Shown here: in pieces, positions 16,674 through 26,029 of the stretch | How positions within the stretch are numbered: position 1 is the stretch's first letter | Layout of the letters: each line of letters opens with the position of its first letter | DNA from: Pseudomonas sp. R5(2019) | GTDB lineage: Bacteria; Pseudomonadota; Gammaproteobacteria; Pseudomonadales; Pseudomonadaceae | Length of the DNA: 40,568 nucleotides | Direction: 5' to 3' | Assembly: GCF_009905435.1 (NCBI RefSeq) | Contig: NZ_JAAAMT010000049.1 | Location: 1-40,568, forward strand | Translations under genes and position numbers: made by a program | The notes under the pieces: generated by a model | What the model was told of the DNA's origin: nothing | Databases searched by the model: none | The model's input: only the letters and a program-made list of their open reading frames with translations

Positions 16674-18988
16674 GCCGCTATTTCCAAAATTCCTTGTTGG
16701 CATGCCTGGTGTTGCTGGCCGTTGGTTGTGCGCAGGCGCAGACCCTGAAGGCTCAGCCAGCCGCGGCGGCAGCCCCCGTGCTGGAGCCCGCTGCGGCCAC
16801 ATCGGTAATGCCGAGCTGGGAGGTACAGCGCAGTTTCGCGCAGCTGGGGCGCCCGGCTGACAGCCTGTTGCTGGGCACGAACAACACCGATCAGATCGAA
16901 TTCACCATGCGCCGCGACCGCATCGCCAGCGATGCGAAGCTGCAACTGGAATACACCCCGTCTCCGGCGCTGATCCCGACCCTGTCGCACCTGCGCATCT
17001 ACCTCAACGATGTGTTGATGAATGTGCTGCCGATCGAGAAAGACCAGCTGGGCAAAAAGGTCACTCAACCGGTGGCGCTCGACCCTCGCCTGATCAGTGA
17101 CTTCAACCGGGTCCGCCTGGAATTCGTCGGGCACTACACCGACATCTGTGAAGAGCCGTCGAACAGCGCCTTGTGGGTCAACGTCAGCCGCGTCAGCCAT
17201 ATTTCGGTCACCGAGCAGGCGCTCAGCGCGGAAAATGATCTGGCCTGGTTCCCGCTGCCGTTCTTCGACGCACGCGACTACCAGAGCCCGGTACTGAACA
17301 TGATCTTCGCCGCGAACCCGACCCTGGAAGCGCAGCGCGCGGCCGGTATCCTCGCGTCGTATTTCGGCAGCCAGGCCGGCTGGCGGGGGACCCGCTTCCC
17401 GGTAGCCTTCGATCACTTGCCGGGCGCCACCGCCAGGGACAAGGCTCTGCCTTCGATCGTCTTCGCCACCAACGATCATCGTCCAGCCTTTCTCGCCGAC
17501 CTGAAAACATTCCCGGCAGTGGATGCACCGGTGGTGCAGATCATCGACAACCCCGACAACCGCTACAGCAAAGTGCTGTTGGTCATGGGCCGTAACGAGG
17601 CCGACCTGATCACCGCGGTGAAGGCATTGGCGCTGGGTGGCGACCTGTTTCGCGGCTCCCGCGTGACCGTCGACAAGGTCCAGCAGATCCTGCCGCGAAA
17701 ACCCTACGACGCACCGAACTGGATGCGCACTGACCGCCCGGTACGATTCGCCGAGCTGGTCAGATACCCCGAGCAGTTGCGCGTCAGCGGCGTACAGCCG
17801 TTGCCGATCAGCCTCGACATCAACCTGCCGCCGGACCTGTTCGTCTGGCGTAACCAGGGGATCCCGCTGCAGACCAAATACCGCTACACACCGCCGGCAG
17901 CGGCCAATGACGGCTCACGGCTGAACATCAGCCTGAACAACCAATTCATCACCAGCTTGCCACTGCTGGTCAACAGCAACAGCCGACTGGATGAACTGCG
18001 CCTGGCCGTACTCTCCAGCGAATCGGCAAACACCAATGAGCGCCTGTCGGTTCCGGCCCTGAAAATCGGTGACCGCAACACCCTCAGCTTCAACTTCAGC
18101 TTTGCCAGCACCGCCAGCAGTTCTCAACGCGACCGTTGCCAGAGCTCGCTGCCGGTCGACACCCAGGCTGTGATCGACGACCAGTCCAGCATCGATTTGT
18201 CCGGTTATCACCACTACATTGCGATGCCCGACCTCAAGACCTTCGCCCGCAGTGGCTTCCCTTACAGCCGCATGGCTGACCTGTCGGAAACCATGATCCT
18301 GCTGCCGCCACAACCGTCGGCCATTCAGCTGAGTACTTACCTGGAGGCGGTGGCGGGTATTTCCGCACGTTCCGGCCTGCCGGCCTTCGGTCTGCAGGTC
18401 AGCGATAATTGGAGCGATGCTGCCAGGCTCGATGCCGACCTGCTGGTACTCGGCGCACTGGCCCCGGACGTGCGTGACAACCGTGACTTGAACCTGCTGC
18501 TCGACCGCTCCCGCGATTGGCTGCTGCAGGCCAGCAATACTCAGCCCGGCCGCACCGGAGTACCGCAGCGGCAATACGGCGACGAGCGCAACCTGGCCGC
18601 CAACCGGGTCGAGGTATCCGCCAAAGGCCCGATCGCAGCCATGGTCGGCATGAAGTCACCGTTCCATGAGCAGCGCAGTATCGTTGCGCTGCTGGCCACC
18701 CAGGACGCCGACTACCAGCTGCTGCGCGAGACCCTCGCCGACAGCGGCAAGATGGACGCCGTGGCTGGCTCCGTGGTGCTGATCCGCAGCAGTGGCGTGA
18801 GCAGCCAGATGGTCGGTGAGCCGTACTACGTCGGCCATCTGCCGTGGTGGTTGATGCTCTGGTTCAAGCTGTCGGACCACCCGATCCTGCTGGCCTTCAT
18901 GGCCGCAACCGGCGTATTGCTGACTGCCTTCCTGGTCTGGCGAGTCCTGCAGTGGGCGGCACGTCGTCGTCTGGCTTATGAAGAGTAA
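16670..18988 (+). CDS. bcsB: Cellulose synthase periplasmic subunit BcsB
   Basis: Membrane-anchored periplasmic partner of BcsA, needed for synthase activity and guiding the emerging glucan. The ATG at 16670 overlaps the bcsA stop as ATGA and gives 772 residues. A signal peptide (LLACLVLLAVGCAQAQ) precedes alternating carbohydrate-binding-like and flavodoxin-like domains. The C-terminal anchor helix is LLAFMAATGVLLTAFLVWRVLQW before a basic RRR end. Although VGC resembles a lipobox, the family is anchored by the C-terminal helix, so lipidation is not assumed. Confidence 0.94.
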   Translation: MSRYFQNSLLACLVLLAVGCAQAQTLKAQPAAAAAPVLEPAAATSVMPSWEVQRSFAQLGRPADSLLLGTNNTDQIEFTMRRDRIASDAKLQLEYTPSPALIPTLSHLRIYLNDVLMNVLPIEKDQLGKKVTQPVALDPRLISDFNRVRLEFVGHYTDICEEPSNSALWVNVSRVSHISVTEQALSAENDLAWFPLPFFDARDYQSPVLNMIFAANPTLEAQRAAGILASYFGSQAGWRGTRFPVAFDHLPGATARDKALPSIVFATNDHRPAFLADLKTFPAVDAPVVQIIDNPDNRYSKVLLVMGRNEADLITAVKALALGGDLFRGSRVTVDKVQQILPRKPYDAPNWMRTDRPVRFAELVRYPEQLRVSGVQPLPISLDINLPPDLFVWRNQGIPLQTKYRYTPPAAANDGSRLNISLNNQFITSLPLLVNSNSRLDELRLAVLSSESANTNERLSVPALKIGDRNTLSFNFSFASTASSSQRDRCQSSLPVDTQAVIDDQSSIDLSGYHHYIAMPDLKTFARSGFPYSRMADLSETMILLPPQPSAIQLSTYLEAVAGISARSGLPAFGLQVSDNWSDAARLDADLLVLGALAPDVRDNRDLNLLLDRSRDWLLQASNTQPGRTGVPQRQYGDERNLAANRVEVSAKGPIAAMVGMKSPFHEQRSIVALLATQDADYQLLRETLADSGKMDAVAGSVVLIRSSGVSSQMVGEPYYVGHLPWWLMLWFKLSDHPILLAFMAATGVLLTAFLVWRVLQWAARRRLAYEE

Positions 18989-20111
18989 GCGGGCAGCGAA
19001 TGCCTGCCTGACAGGCCTGCCGCTGGTTGTGGCGCTTGCGCTGCAACCAGCACACGCGGCGGCAAGCAATTGTCCGTGGCCGGCCTGGGAACGCTATAAG
19101 CAGGCGATGATCAGCGAAGACGGGCGCGTCATCGACGGGTCCTCCGAGCAGCGCATCAGCACCTCGGAAGGCCAGAGCTACGGGCTGTTTTTCGCCCTGG
19201 TCGCCAACGACCGCAAGTCGTTCGAGCGGCTATTGGCCTGGACCCGCAACAACCTGGCCGCAGGCGACTTGAACAGTCATCTGCCAGCCTGGAAATGGGG
19301 CAAGTCCCAGAACGAACAGTGGCAGGTGCTGGACAGCAACAATGCCAGCGACGCGGATTTGTGGATCGCCTACAGCCTGCTGGAAGCCGCGCGACTGTGG
19401 CAACGCCCGGACCTCGAAACTCAAGGTCGCAATCTGCTCTGGCGCAGCGCGGCGCAAACTCTGCACAAGCTGCCTGGCCTGGGGCTGATGTTGCTGCCGG
19501 GCGATGTGGGCTTCCAGTCCGCCGAGGGCGTGCGCTTGAATCCAAGCTACCTGCCACTGCAATTGCTCGCGCGGTTTTCCAGTGAGGCGCCGGTCTGGGC
19601 AGAGCTGGCCGACAACACCCGGCGAATGCTGGTTGAAACCTCGCCCAAAGGCTTCGCGCCCGATTGGCTGATGTGGCAGGCCGGCCAGCGCTGGGGCCCG
19701 GACGCCAAGGGCGCGGACGGCAGCTATGACGCCATCCGTGTTTACCTGTGGCTCGGCATGTTGGCCGAGAACGCTCCCGGCCGCACGCAACTGCTGGCGC
19801 ATTTCAAACCGATGCTTGAGGCGACCACTCGACTGGGCTATGTGCCCGAACGCGTGAACAGTGTCAGCGGCATCGCCGCTGGAACCGGGCCAGTCGGTTT
19901 TTCCGCGGCCATGCTGCCACTGCTGTCCGCCAGTGGCGCCAACGCAGCAGCTGCCGTTCAGCGAGAGCGTGTGCAACAGGCCCCGCCGCTGGCAGACGCC
20001 TATTACAACCAGTCGCTGCTGATGTTCGGCCAAGGCTGGGACGAGCAACGTTACCGATTCGATAAGGACGGACGGCTAGTGCCAAATTGGAAGGGTTCAT
20101 GCAAAGGCTAG
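18978..20111 (+). CDS. bcsZ: Periplasmic endo-1,4-beta-glucanase BcsZ (GH8)
   Basis: Glycoside hydrolase family 8 endoglucanase that trims cellulose in the periplasm and is needed for normal export. The protein has 377 residues with a Sec signal peptide ending AHAA near residue 28. The general acid Glu64 lies in STSEGQSYG and the catalytic base candidate Asp251 in ADGSYDAIRVY, equivalent to Glu55 and Asp243 of E. coli BcsZ. WKWG and SDADLWIAYSLLEA are further GH8 hallmarks. The start lies 11 bp inside bcsB and the end overlaps bcsC. Confidence 0.94.
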   Translation: MKSKRAANACLTGLPLVVALALQPAHAAASNCPWPAWERYKQAMISEDGRVIDGSSEQRISTSEGQSYGLFFALVANDRKSFERLLAWTRNNLAAGDLNSHLPAWKWGKSQNEQWQVLDSNNASDADLWIAYSLLEAARLWQRPDLETQGRNLLWRSAAQTLHKLPGLGLMLLPGDVGFQSAEGVRLNPSYLPLQLLARFSSEAPVWAELADNTRRMLVETSPKGFAPDWLMWQAGQRWGPDAKGADGSYDAIRVYLWLGMLAENAPGRTQLLAHFKPMLEATTRLGYVPERVNSVSGIAAGTGPVGFSAAMLPLLSASGANAAAAVQRERVQQAPPLADAYYNQSLLMFGQGWDEQRYRFDKDGRLVPNWKGSCKG

Positions 20112-23100
20112 TCCTGCGAAAAACGGCGGCGAAAACATCCACGCTGAGATCACTTCTGACTTGCGGCACGCTGCTGTCCAGCCTTTACCTGTGCTCCTCG
20201 GCACTGGCGGCGCAAGCCCCGGACACGCAACAGGCGCAGCAACAATGGTTGCTGCAGCAGATGCGCGTTGGCGAGGCGATGTTCCGTGAGGAGCTGATCA
20301 ATGATTCGCTGGCGCGCCTGGAACTGATCGCCCCCGATCACCCGCAAGTGTTGGTCGGCAAGATCCGCCAGGCATTGCGCGCAGGTACCGCCCGGCAGGA
20401 CCCGGCCCAAAATGCGCAATGGATCGAACAACTGTTGACCCGCCTGCGCCAGCAGGCCCCCGGCTCACCTGCGCTGCGCCAAGGCCTGGCGCTGGTCAAA
20501 CTGCAGAGCGCCAGCGGTGTCAGAGACTTGCAGCAGGCTCGCTTGCTGGCGGCGGCCGGGCGCTTCGGCGAAGCCATCGCAGCGTACGAGCAGCTGTTCG
20601 GCAATGAGCCACCCGACCTTGCCTCAGCCGTGGAGTACTGGAGTATCCGCAGCCGTCTGCCCGGCCAGCGGCAGCCAGCCATCGCTGCCGCGCGCAACCT
20701 GGACAACAACTACCCGGGTAGCGCCAGCCTGCGTCAGCTGCTGGTCGGGTTGTTGTTCGCCGAAGATCGCGATGACGAAGCCCTGGCGGTGCTGCACCAA
20801 TTGGCTGCCGATCCGCTGGCAAGCGCCAGTGCGGCCGACCGTGAATACAAATACCTGGTAACGCTGCCGGTCAGCCCGGAAACGGCCAAGGCCTGGCAGG
20901 CATTCGCCGGCTACTACCCCTATTCACCGCTGACCAAAGAAGCCGCCAGGCGGTTGGCCGAACAACGTCGGCTGCTTGCCGACCCCGCCTGGGTAGCCGG
21001 TAGCAAAGCTAAAGCGCTGCTCAGGAACGATGCCGATCCAGTCGGCGCTGAAGCCATGTTGCGTCGCTCGCTCAAGGCCTACCCCCAAGACCCGAGCCTG
21101 CACGGTGCCTTGGGCATTTCGCTGATGCGCCAAAGCCAATACACGGCGGCCAACGAGGCCTTCGGCCGCGCGCTGAGCCTTGAGCAGGACACCTTCTACA
21201 TCACCCAATGGCGAGACCTGCAGGACGCTTCGCGCCTGTGGATGGTGCTGCAAAAAGGCGAACTGGCGCTCAAAGCCAAAAACTTGCCCGCCGCACGTGT
21301 GGCGTTTACCCAAGCCCGCGCACTCAAGCCCGACAATACCGACGCATTGATTGGCCTGAGTGATGTCGCCATCGCCGAATCGGACGACATCGCCGCCGAG
21401 GCGCTGCTGCTGCAGGTACGCAAGCTGGAGCCGGACAATGCCAGCGCCGTGCGAAGGTTGGTTCGCCTGTACCGAGCCCAGTCCAGCGAGAAGGCCGAAG
21501 CTTTTCTCGATACGCTGCCCACCGGCAATCAGGTCGAATTCACCCGCTTGCGTCAGAGCATTCAACTTGAACGCTTGAGCCTGAAGGCTGACGCGGCGAC
21601 GCAGCGCTCGGACTGGGCGCAACTGGTGCCGTTGCTCAAACAGATGCGCCCGCTGGACCCGGACAATCCCTGGCTGGCTTACCGCCTGGCATCCGCCGAA
21701 CTTGCCCTGGGCAAACCGGGCGAAGCCGACGACGCGTTCCGCCAGCTGTTGCTGCGTCAGGGCCAGAACCCTGAAGCCCGCTACGCCCACGGCTTGTACC
21801 TGGCCACCGAAAACCGCGACAGCGAGGTGCTCGCCAGCCTGGGGCAAATTCCCGAGGCCGGCCGGACCGACAACATGCGCGAACTGGCCACCCGGGTCGA
21901 ACGTCGACAGGTGCTGGCACAGGCGCAGACTTTGCGCGCTGACGGCCGCGAGCCCGAAGCCATTGCCCTGCTGCTTCGCAAACCGACCGTCGATGACCTG
22001 TCGACGCTGGCCGACTGGGCGTTCCAGCGCGAAGATTACCCACAGGCGCAACACTACTACCGCCAGGTGCTCAAGCAACAACCACTGGAGGCCGACGCGC
22101 AACTGGGTCTGATCGAGACCTGGATCGCTACCGCTCGCCAACCTCAAGCCCGTGAGGCGCTGGCCAAACTCAAGTCTCCCGCTGCCCCTACGCCAGGCTG
22201 GCAACGGCGCGTGGCCAATGCCTGGGCCTCGGTCGGTGAGCCGGGCAAGGCCAACGCCCTGTACGCCCAGCTGCTGCAAACGCCGCAGACCGATCCGCTG
22301 ATCTACCGCGACGCTGCACGGCTAATGGCCAAGGAACACCCGCAACAGGCCCTGGATAACTATGCCCGCAGCATGGCAGCTGCAGGCTTGACCACATCGG
22401 CACAGCCCCCCCCGCGCGACAACGTCGCGATGACCGAAGCCAGCCGCGCCAAAGACAGTGATGACTGGATGCTGCGCAGCCTGCGCGGTGATGTCGATGA
22501 GCTGTACCAACAGCAAAATCCGACTGTGAACCTCTATCAGGACTTTGCCTGGCGCACTGATAACGGTGACTCGGGCATTTCCGACTTGACCACACAAACC
22601 ACTATTCTGCGCATCGATATGCCGTTTGCCGAAGGACAAGGCTTTGTCCAGGCCGAACAGGTCGACTTGCAAGCAACCGACTTCGATACTGATGCCAATG
22701 GCCGGCACCGAGAAGCGTTCGGGACTTGTGCGCTGGTCACCAACGGCTGCGCCAGCACCTCTCAAAGCACCAGCGGCCCAGGCCTTGCGGTCGGCTGGAA
22801 GAGCGCCCAATGGGCCGTCGATCTTGGTCACACCCCGCAAGGCTTCGAAATCGGCAACTGGCTGGGTGGCGTCAGTTACAGCAGCGACTGGCGAAGTGTG
22901 GGCTGGACCCTGACCGCTTCGCGACGGCCGATGAGCAACTCGGTGGTGTCCTATGCCGGTGCCGTCGATCCACTGACCGGCACTCGCTGGGGCGCAGTTA
23001 CCAGCAATGGCCTGACCTTGGGTCTGAGCCATGACGAAGGCGGCGTGGATGGGATCTGGGCCAGCCTGGGCGCGCACTGGCTGCGTGGCAAAAATGTGGT

Positions 23101-23674
23101 CGACAACCAGCGTCTGTCTGTCATGGGCGGCTATTACTACCGGCTTATCAACACCGCCGATGAACGCATGCGTACCGGTCTGACCCTGATGTCCTGGAGC
23201 TATGACAAGGACCTGAGTGAATACACGCTGGGGCAAGGCGGTTACTACAGCCCGCAGCAGTATTATTCGATCGGGGTGCCGTTGAACTACGCCTGGCGTA
23301 ACGCCGACTGGTCGGCAACGCTGGAAAGCTCCATCGGCTGGTCCTATTCGAAAACCCGTGCCAGCGATCTGTATCCACTTGAGCCCGTCGACAGTTTGCT
23401 GGCCAGGCTCGATGCCGACGGATTCGAGACTGACAGCAACGCCAGCCTGACCAAGGAGGCCAGCAGCAGCAATGGTGTCGGTATTCGCTTGCAAGCCCTG
23501 GTCGAGCGCAGACTGTCCGATCATCTGGTGCTGGGCTCGGGCATCACCTTCCAGCACAGCGAAGGCTATGCCCCCAGCCGTGCCCTGCTGTACCTGCGCT
23601 ACACCTTCGATGAATGGCAAGGCAACCTGCCGATGCCGATCGAGCCGGTCACCCCGTACGCGGGCATGCGCTGA
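20099..23674 (+). CDS. bcsC: Cellulose secretion outer-membrane protein BcsC (TPR + beta-barrel)
   Basis: Exports cellulose through the outer membrane. From the ATG at 20099 (GGAAGGG just upstream) it has 1191 residues, close to E. coli BcsC at 1157. A signal peptide (SSLYLCSSALAAQ) leads into a long periplasmic superhelix of TPR-type repeats, for example LGISLMRQSQYTAANEAFGRAL and ALIGLSDVAIAESDDIAAEALL, up to about residue 780. The C-terminal 350 residues alternate polar and aromatic positions (GGVSYSSDWRSVGWTLTASR and similar) and end in the family's barrel region with ALLYLRYTF. It is the last bcs gene and overlaps bcsZ by 13 bp. Confidence 0.94.
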   Translation: MQRLVLRKTAAKTSTLRSLLTCGTLLSSLYLCSSALAAQAPDTQQAQQQWLLQQMRVGEAMFREELINDSLARLELIAPDHPQVLVGKIRQALRAGTARQDPAQNAQWIEQLLTRLRQQAPGSPALRQGLALVKLQSASGVRDLQQARLLAAAGRFGEAIAAYEQLFGNEPPDLASAVEYWSIRSRLPGQRQPAIAAARNLDNNYPGSASLRQLLVGLLFAEDRDDEALAVLHQLAADPLASASAADREYKYLVTLPVSPETAKAWQAFAGYYPYSPLTKEAARRLAEQRRLLADPAWVAGSKAKALLRNDADPVGAEAMLRRSLKAYPQDPSLHGALGISLMRQSQYTAANEAFGRALSLEQDTFYITQWRDLQDASRLWMVLQKGELALKAKNLPAARVAFTQARALKPDNTDALIGLSDVAIAESDDIAAEALLLQVRKLEPDNASAVRRLVRLYRAQSSEKAEAFLDTLPTGNQVEFTRLRQSIQLERLSLKADAATQRSDWAQLVPLLKQMRPLDPDNPWLAYRLASAELALGKPGEADDAFRQLLLRQGQNPEARYAHGLYLATENRDSEVLASLGQIPEAGRTDNMRELATRVERRQVLAQAQTLRADGREPEAIALLLRKPTVDDLSTLADWAFQREDYPQAQHYYRQVLKQQPLEADAQLGLIETWIATARQPQAREALAKLKSPAAPTPGWQRRVANAWASVGEPGKANALYAQLLQTPQTDPLIYRDAARLMAKEHPQQALDNYARSMAAAGLTTSAQPPPRDNVAMTEASRAKDSDDWMLRSLRGDVDELYQQQNPTVNLYQDFAWRTDNGDSGISDLTTQTTILRIDMPFAEGQGFVQAEQVDLQATDFDTDANGRHREAFGTCALVTNGCASTSQSTSGPGLAVGWKSAQWAVDLGHTPQGFEIGNWLGGVSYSSDWRSVGWTLTASRRPMSNSVVSYAGAVDPLTGTRWGAVTSNGLTLGLSHDEGGVDGIWASLGAHWLRGKNVVDNQRLSVMGGYYYRLINTADERMRTGLTLMSWSYDKDLSEYTLGQGGYYSPQQYYSIGVPLNYAWRNADWSATLESSIGWSYSKTRASDLYPLEPVDSLLARLDADGFETDSNASLTKEASSSNGVGIRLQALVERRLSDHLVLGSGITFQHSEGYAPSRALLYLRYTFDEWQGNLPMPIEPVTPYAGMR

Positions 23675-23757
23675 CCCTTTCGATCACTCCATGCACAGCC
23701 AACCATTGGCCTATGCTGCTCTTGGCTGTCATGGAATCAACTCTGGAGGGATGCGCC

Positions 23758-24072
23758 ATGTTCTATGTGCAACGCGATGCCCAGGGCCAGCTGGCCCGCG
23801 TGGAATCTGCACCGTACGGCGGGGAGACCGAAATGCTGGCGGCCGATCACCCGGAGATTCAGGCCTGGTACAGCCGTCGGCTGCTCAAGCAAAGCGACCT
23901 GGACATGATCCGGGTGCTCGACGACTTGATTCAGGTGCTCACTGAAAAGGGCGTGATTCGCATCACTGACCTGCCACCCGCCGCCCAGAGCAAACTGATG
24001 CAACGCAGCCAGACCCGTGAGGCACTCGGCGGGTTGGCCCACCTGGTCGACGACGACGAGAAGTTACTCTGA
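23758..24072 (+). CDS. Conserved Pseudomonas small protein (often labelled tryptophan synthase beta-like)
   Basis: Cytosolic protein of 104 residues with no signal peptide or membrane helix. Near-identical proteins are common in Pseudomonas and are often labelled tryptophan synthase subunit beta, but this one is far too short for TrpB and shows no PLP-binding lysine motif, so that name should not be trusted. The most distinctive part is SDLDMIRVLDDLIQVLTEKGVIRITDLP followed by AAQSKLMQRSQTREALGGL. GGAGGG precedes the ATG. It stands 83 bp after bcsC and ends one base from the convergent lapD stop with no terminator between. Function unknown. Confidence 0.8.
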   Translation: MFYVQRDAQGQLARVESAPYGGETEMLAADHPEIQAWYSRRLLKQSDLDMIRVLDDLIQVLTEKGVIRITDLPPAAQSKLMQRSQTREALGGLAHLVDDDEKLL

Positions 24073-24073
24073 C

Positions 24074-26020
24074 TCAGCGCCACGGCATCGGCTCACCGAA
24101 CAGGCGACCCTGCACCCCCTCAATGCCCATTTCACGCAGCACCCGCAGCTCTCCTTCGGTTTCGACCTGCTCGGCGATAAGCGGCAGGTCGATGCTGTGG
24201 GCGGCACGCTGGATCGCTTCGATAAACAGGCGCTTGTGGTGTTCCTTGTCGATGGCGCGAATGTAGCTGCCGTCGATCTTCAAGTACGCCAGGCCCAGGT
24301 GCGCCAGGTTGCCGATCATGCTGAAGCGCCCGCCGAACTGCTGCAGGCTCAGGCCGAAGCCAAGGCTGCGCAGTCTGCGGATCACCTGTTCGAGCTGCGC
24401 CTGTTCGGGCAGCTGGTCTTCGGCGATTTCCAGTGTCAGCCGTGAACCCAGGGCTGGGTGACGCGCCAGCAGGGCGTAGATCCGTTCGAGCACCTGTGGG
24501 TCGCTCAGGGTGGCGGCGGACAGGTTCAGCGCCAGCGGCTGCTCATGGTCCTGCAGGTGCTGGATGACTTTTTCCAGCATCAGCAGGTCCAGCCGCGGCG
24601 ACCAGCCAAAACGCCCCAGCCAGGGCAGGAAGCGCCCGGCGACGAGGGTGTTGCCTTGAGGGCCGAGCAAGCGAGAAACCACCTTGTGGTGCAGCACGCG
24701 CTGCGGGTCGTCGCTGGCAACCACCGGCTGGAAGAACAGCTGGAAGTCGCCCTTGCTCAAGGCTCCGTCCAGCAGTGCGTGCCAGTCGGATGGGTCGTCG
24801 CTCACTTGCTGCGCATTGCCGTAGTCAAGGCAGACCCCGTGCGCCTCTGGCTGACCCTGCGCCTGGGACACCGCCTCATCGGCCAGTGCCAGCACGGCGT
24901 GGGGTGCGTCGCCCGGGCGGTACGGCGCCAGGCCGATCCAGGCAATGGGAGTGACGTCGCTGACGCCGGTCGCTTGCAGGTCGAGCAGATGGGTTTCCAG
25001 GGTTTGCGCCAGTTGCAGCGCCTCCTCGCGCACCAACCCCGGCGCCAGCACGGCGAACTCGCCGCCTCGACTGCGGGTGATCAGGTTGCTGGTTTGTGGA
25101 TAGCCGGCGCAGGCACGCTGCAGTTGCCCGGCGATGGCTTGCAGCAGCGCATCGGCGGTTTGCCCGCCGAGGCGCTGGTTGAGCCCCGTCAGATCGTTGA
25201 CCCGCAGCAGCAGTAAAAAGCCCTCTCCGGCCTCATCGCGATGGCTGACCCGGGCGTTGAGTTGCATCTGGAAATAGCGCCGGTTACCCAGACCCGTCAG
25301 CCCATCGTGGTAGGACTCGACCCGTAGTTTTTCACTGCGTTCAGCCTGCTCCTGGAACAGCGCCTTGAGCTTCTCGACCATCTGGTTCATGGCCTGCACC
25401 ACGCGGTGCAGCTCTGGCGTGCGGGGCAATTGCGGCAGGCTCAGGAATTCGCGCCGGGCAATCGCATGGGACTGCGCCACCATGTAGTCCAGCGGCTTGA
25501 GCTGGCGCCGTAGCAACAAGGCGCCCAGCACCGCGCTCGCGGCGCCGCACAACAGTAGCCAGCCGAGGCTGCCCAGTGCGCTTTGCCACAACTTGGTGAC
25601 GGCAAACATCGGGTGGCTGACCACTTCAACCCGGGCCGCCTGTTGCCAGCCACGGCTGACGATCGCATCGCCACCGGCCGGGCGCAGGTTGATCAGTTTG
25701 CCAAACCAGGCCGGCACGCCACTGGCATCCGGTTCCGCGCTGCGCTCCACCAGGACCGTGTCGGTCGCCATGTCCACCACGCGGATGCTGGCGTAGTAGC
25801 CGCTGTCGAAGATCGAACTGACCATCAGCTCGACCATCGCCGGGTCGTCGATATTTGGCGTCAGGGACAACGCCAGCGCCGTCGCGGCGTCCTGGGCGTG
25901 GGATTGCAGTTGATTGACGTACTGGGCACGAGAGCTTTCCAGGCTGACCATGAAGCTGCCGCTGAAGGCGACCACCAGGAACAGGCAAATGGCGATGAGC
26001 AGTTGTTTGAATAAAGACAT
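24074..26020 (-). CDS. lapD: c-di-GMP effector LapD (degenerate GGDEF-EAL)
   Basis: Inner-membrane receptor that, when bound to c-di-GMP, holds the periplasmic protease LapG and so keeps the surface adhesin on the cell. The protein has 648 residues: N-terminal helix (LLIAICLFLVVAFSG), periplasmic LapD/MoxY domain, second helix near residues 150-170 (LGWLLLCGAASAVLGALLL), HAMP, GGDEF-like and EAL-like domains. Both catalytic motifs are degenerate as in known LapD: RGGEF near residue 317 instead of GGDEF, and KVVSRLL near 444 in place of EAL. It should bind c-di-GMP but neither make nor cut it. GGAG precedes the ATG, and lapG ends 9 bp upstream, so the two form an operon. Confidence 0.95.
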   Translation of the reverse strand: MSLFKQLLIAICLFLVVAFSGSFMVSLESSRAQYVNQLQSHAQDAATALALSLTPNIDDPAMVELMVSSIFDSGYYASIRVVDMATDTVLVERSAEPDASGVPAWFGKLINLRPAGGDAIVSRGWQQAARVEVVSHPMFAVTKLWQSALGSLGWLLLCGAASAVLGALLLRRQLKPLDYMVAQSHAIARREFLSLPQLPRTPELHRVVQAMNQMVEKLKALFQEQAERSEKLRVESYHDGLTGLGNRRYFQMQLNARVSHRDEAGEGFLLLLRVNDLTGLNQRLGGQTADALLQAIAGQLQRACAGYPQTSNLITRSRGGEFAVLAPGLVREEALQLAQTLETHLLDLQATGVSDVTPIAWIGLAPYRPGDAPHAVLALADEAVSQAQGQPEAHGVCLDYGNAQQVSDDPSDWHALLDGALSKGDFQLFFQPVVASDDPQRVLHHKVVSRLLGPQGNTLVAGRFLPWLGRFGWSPRLDLLMLEKVIQHLQDHEQPLALNLSAATLSDPQVLERIYALLARHPALGSRLTLEIAEDQLPEQAQLEQVIRRLRSLGFGLSLQQFGGRFSMIGNLAHLGLAYLKIDGSYIRAIDKEHHKRLFIEAIQRAAHSIDLPLIAEQVETEGELRVLREMGIEGVQGRLFGEPMPWR

Positions 26021-26029
26021 TGGCGCTCC

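Noticed and set aside
20924..22279. Minus-strand frame of 451 codons inside bcsC
   Set aside because: Antisense of TPR repeats, no family features and no ribosome-binding site.
24665..25075. lapD as an active diguanylate cyclase or phosphodiesterase
   Set aside because: The GGDEF site reads RGGEF and the EAL site reads KVVSRLL, both degenerate as in known LapD receptors.
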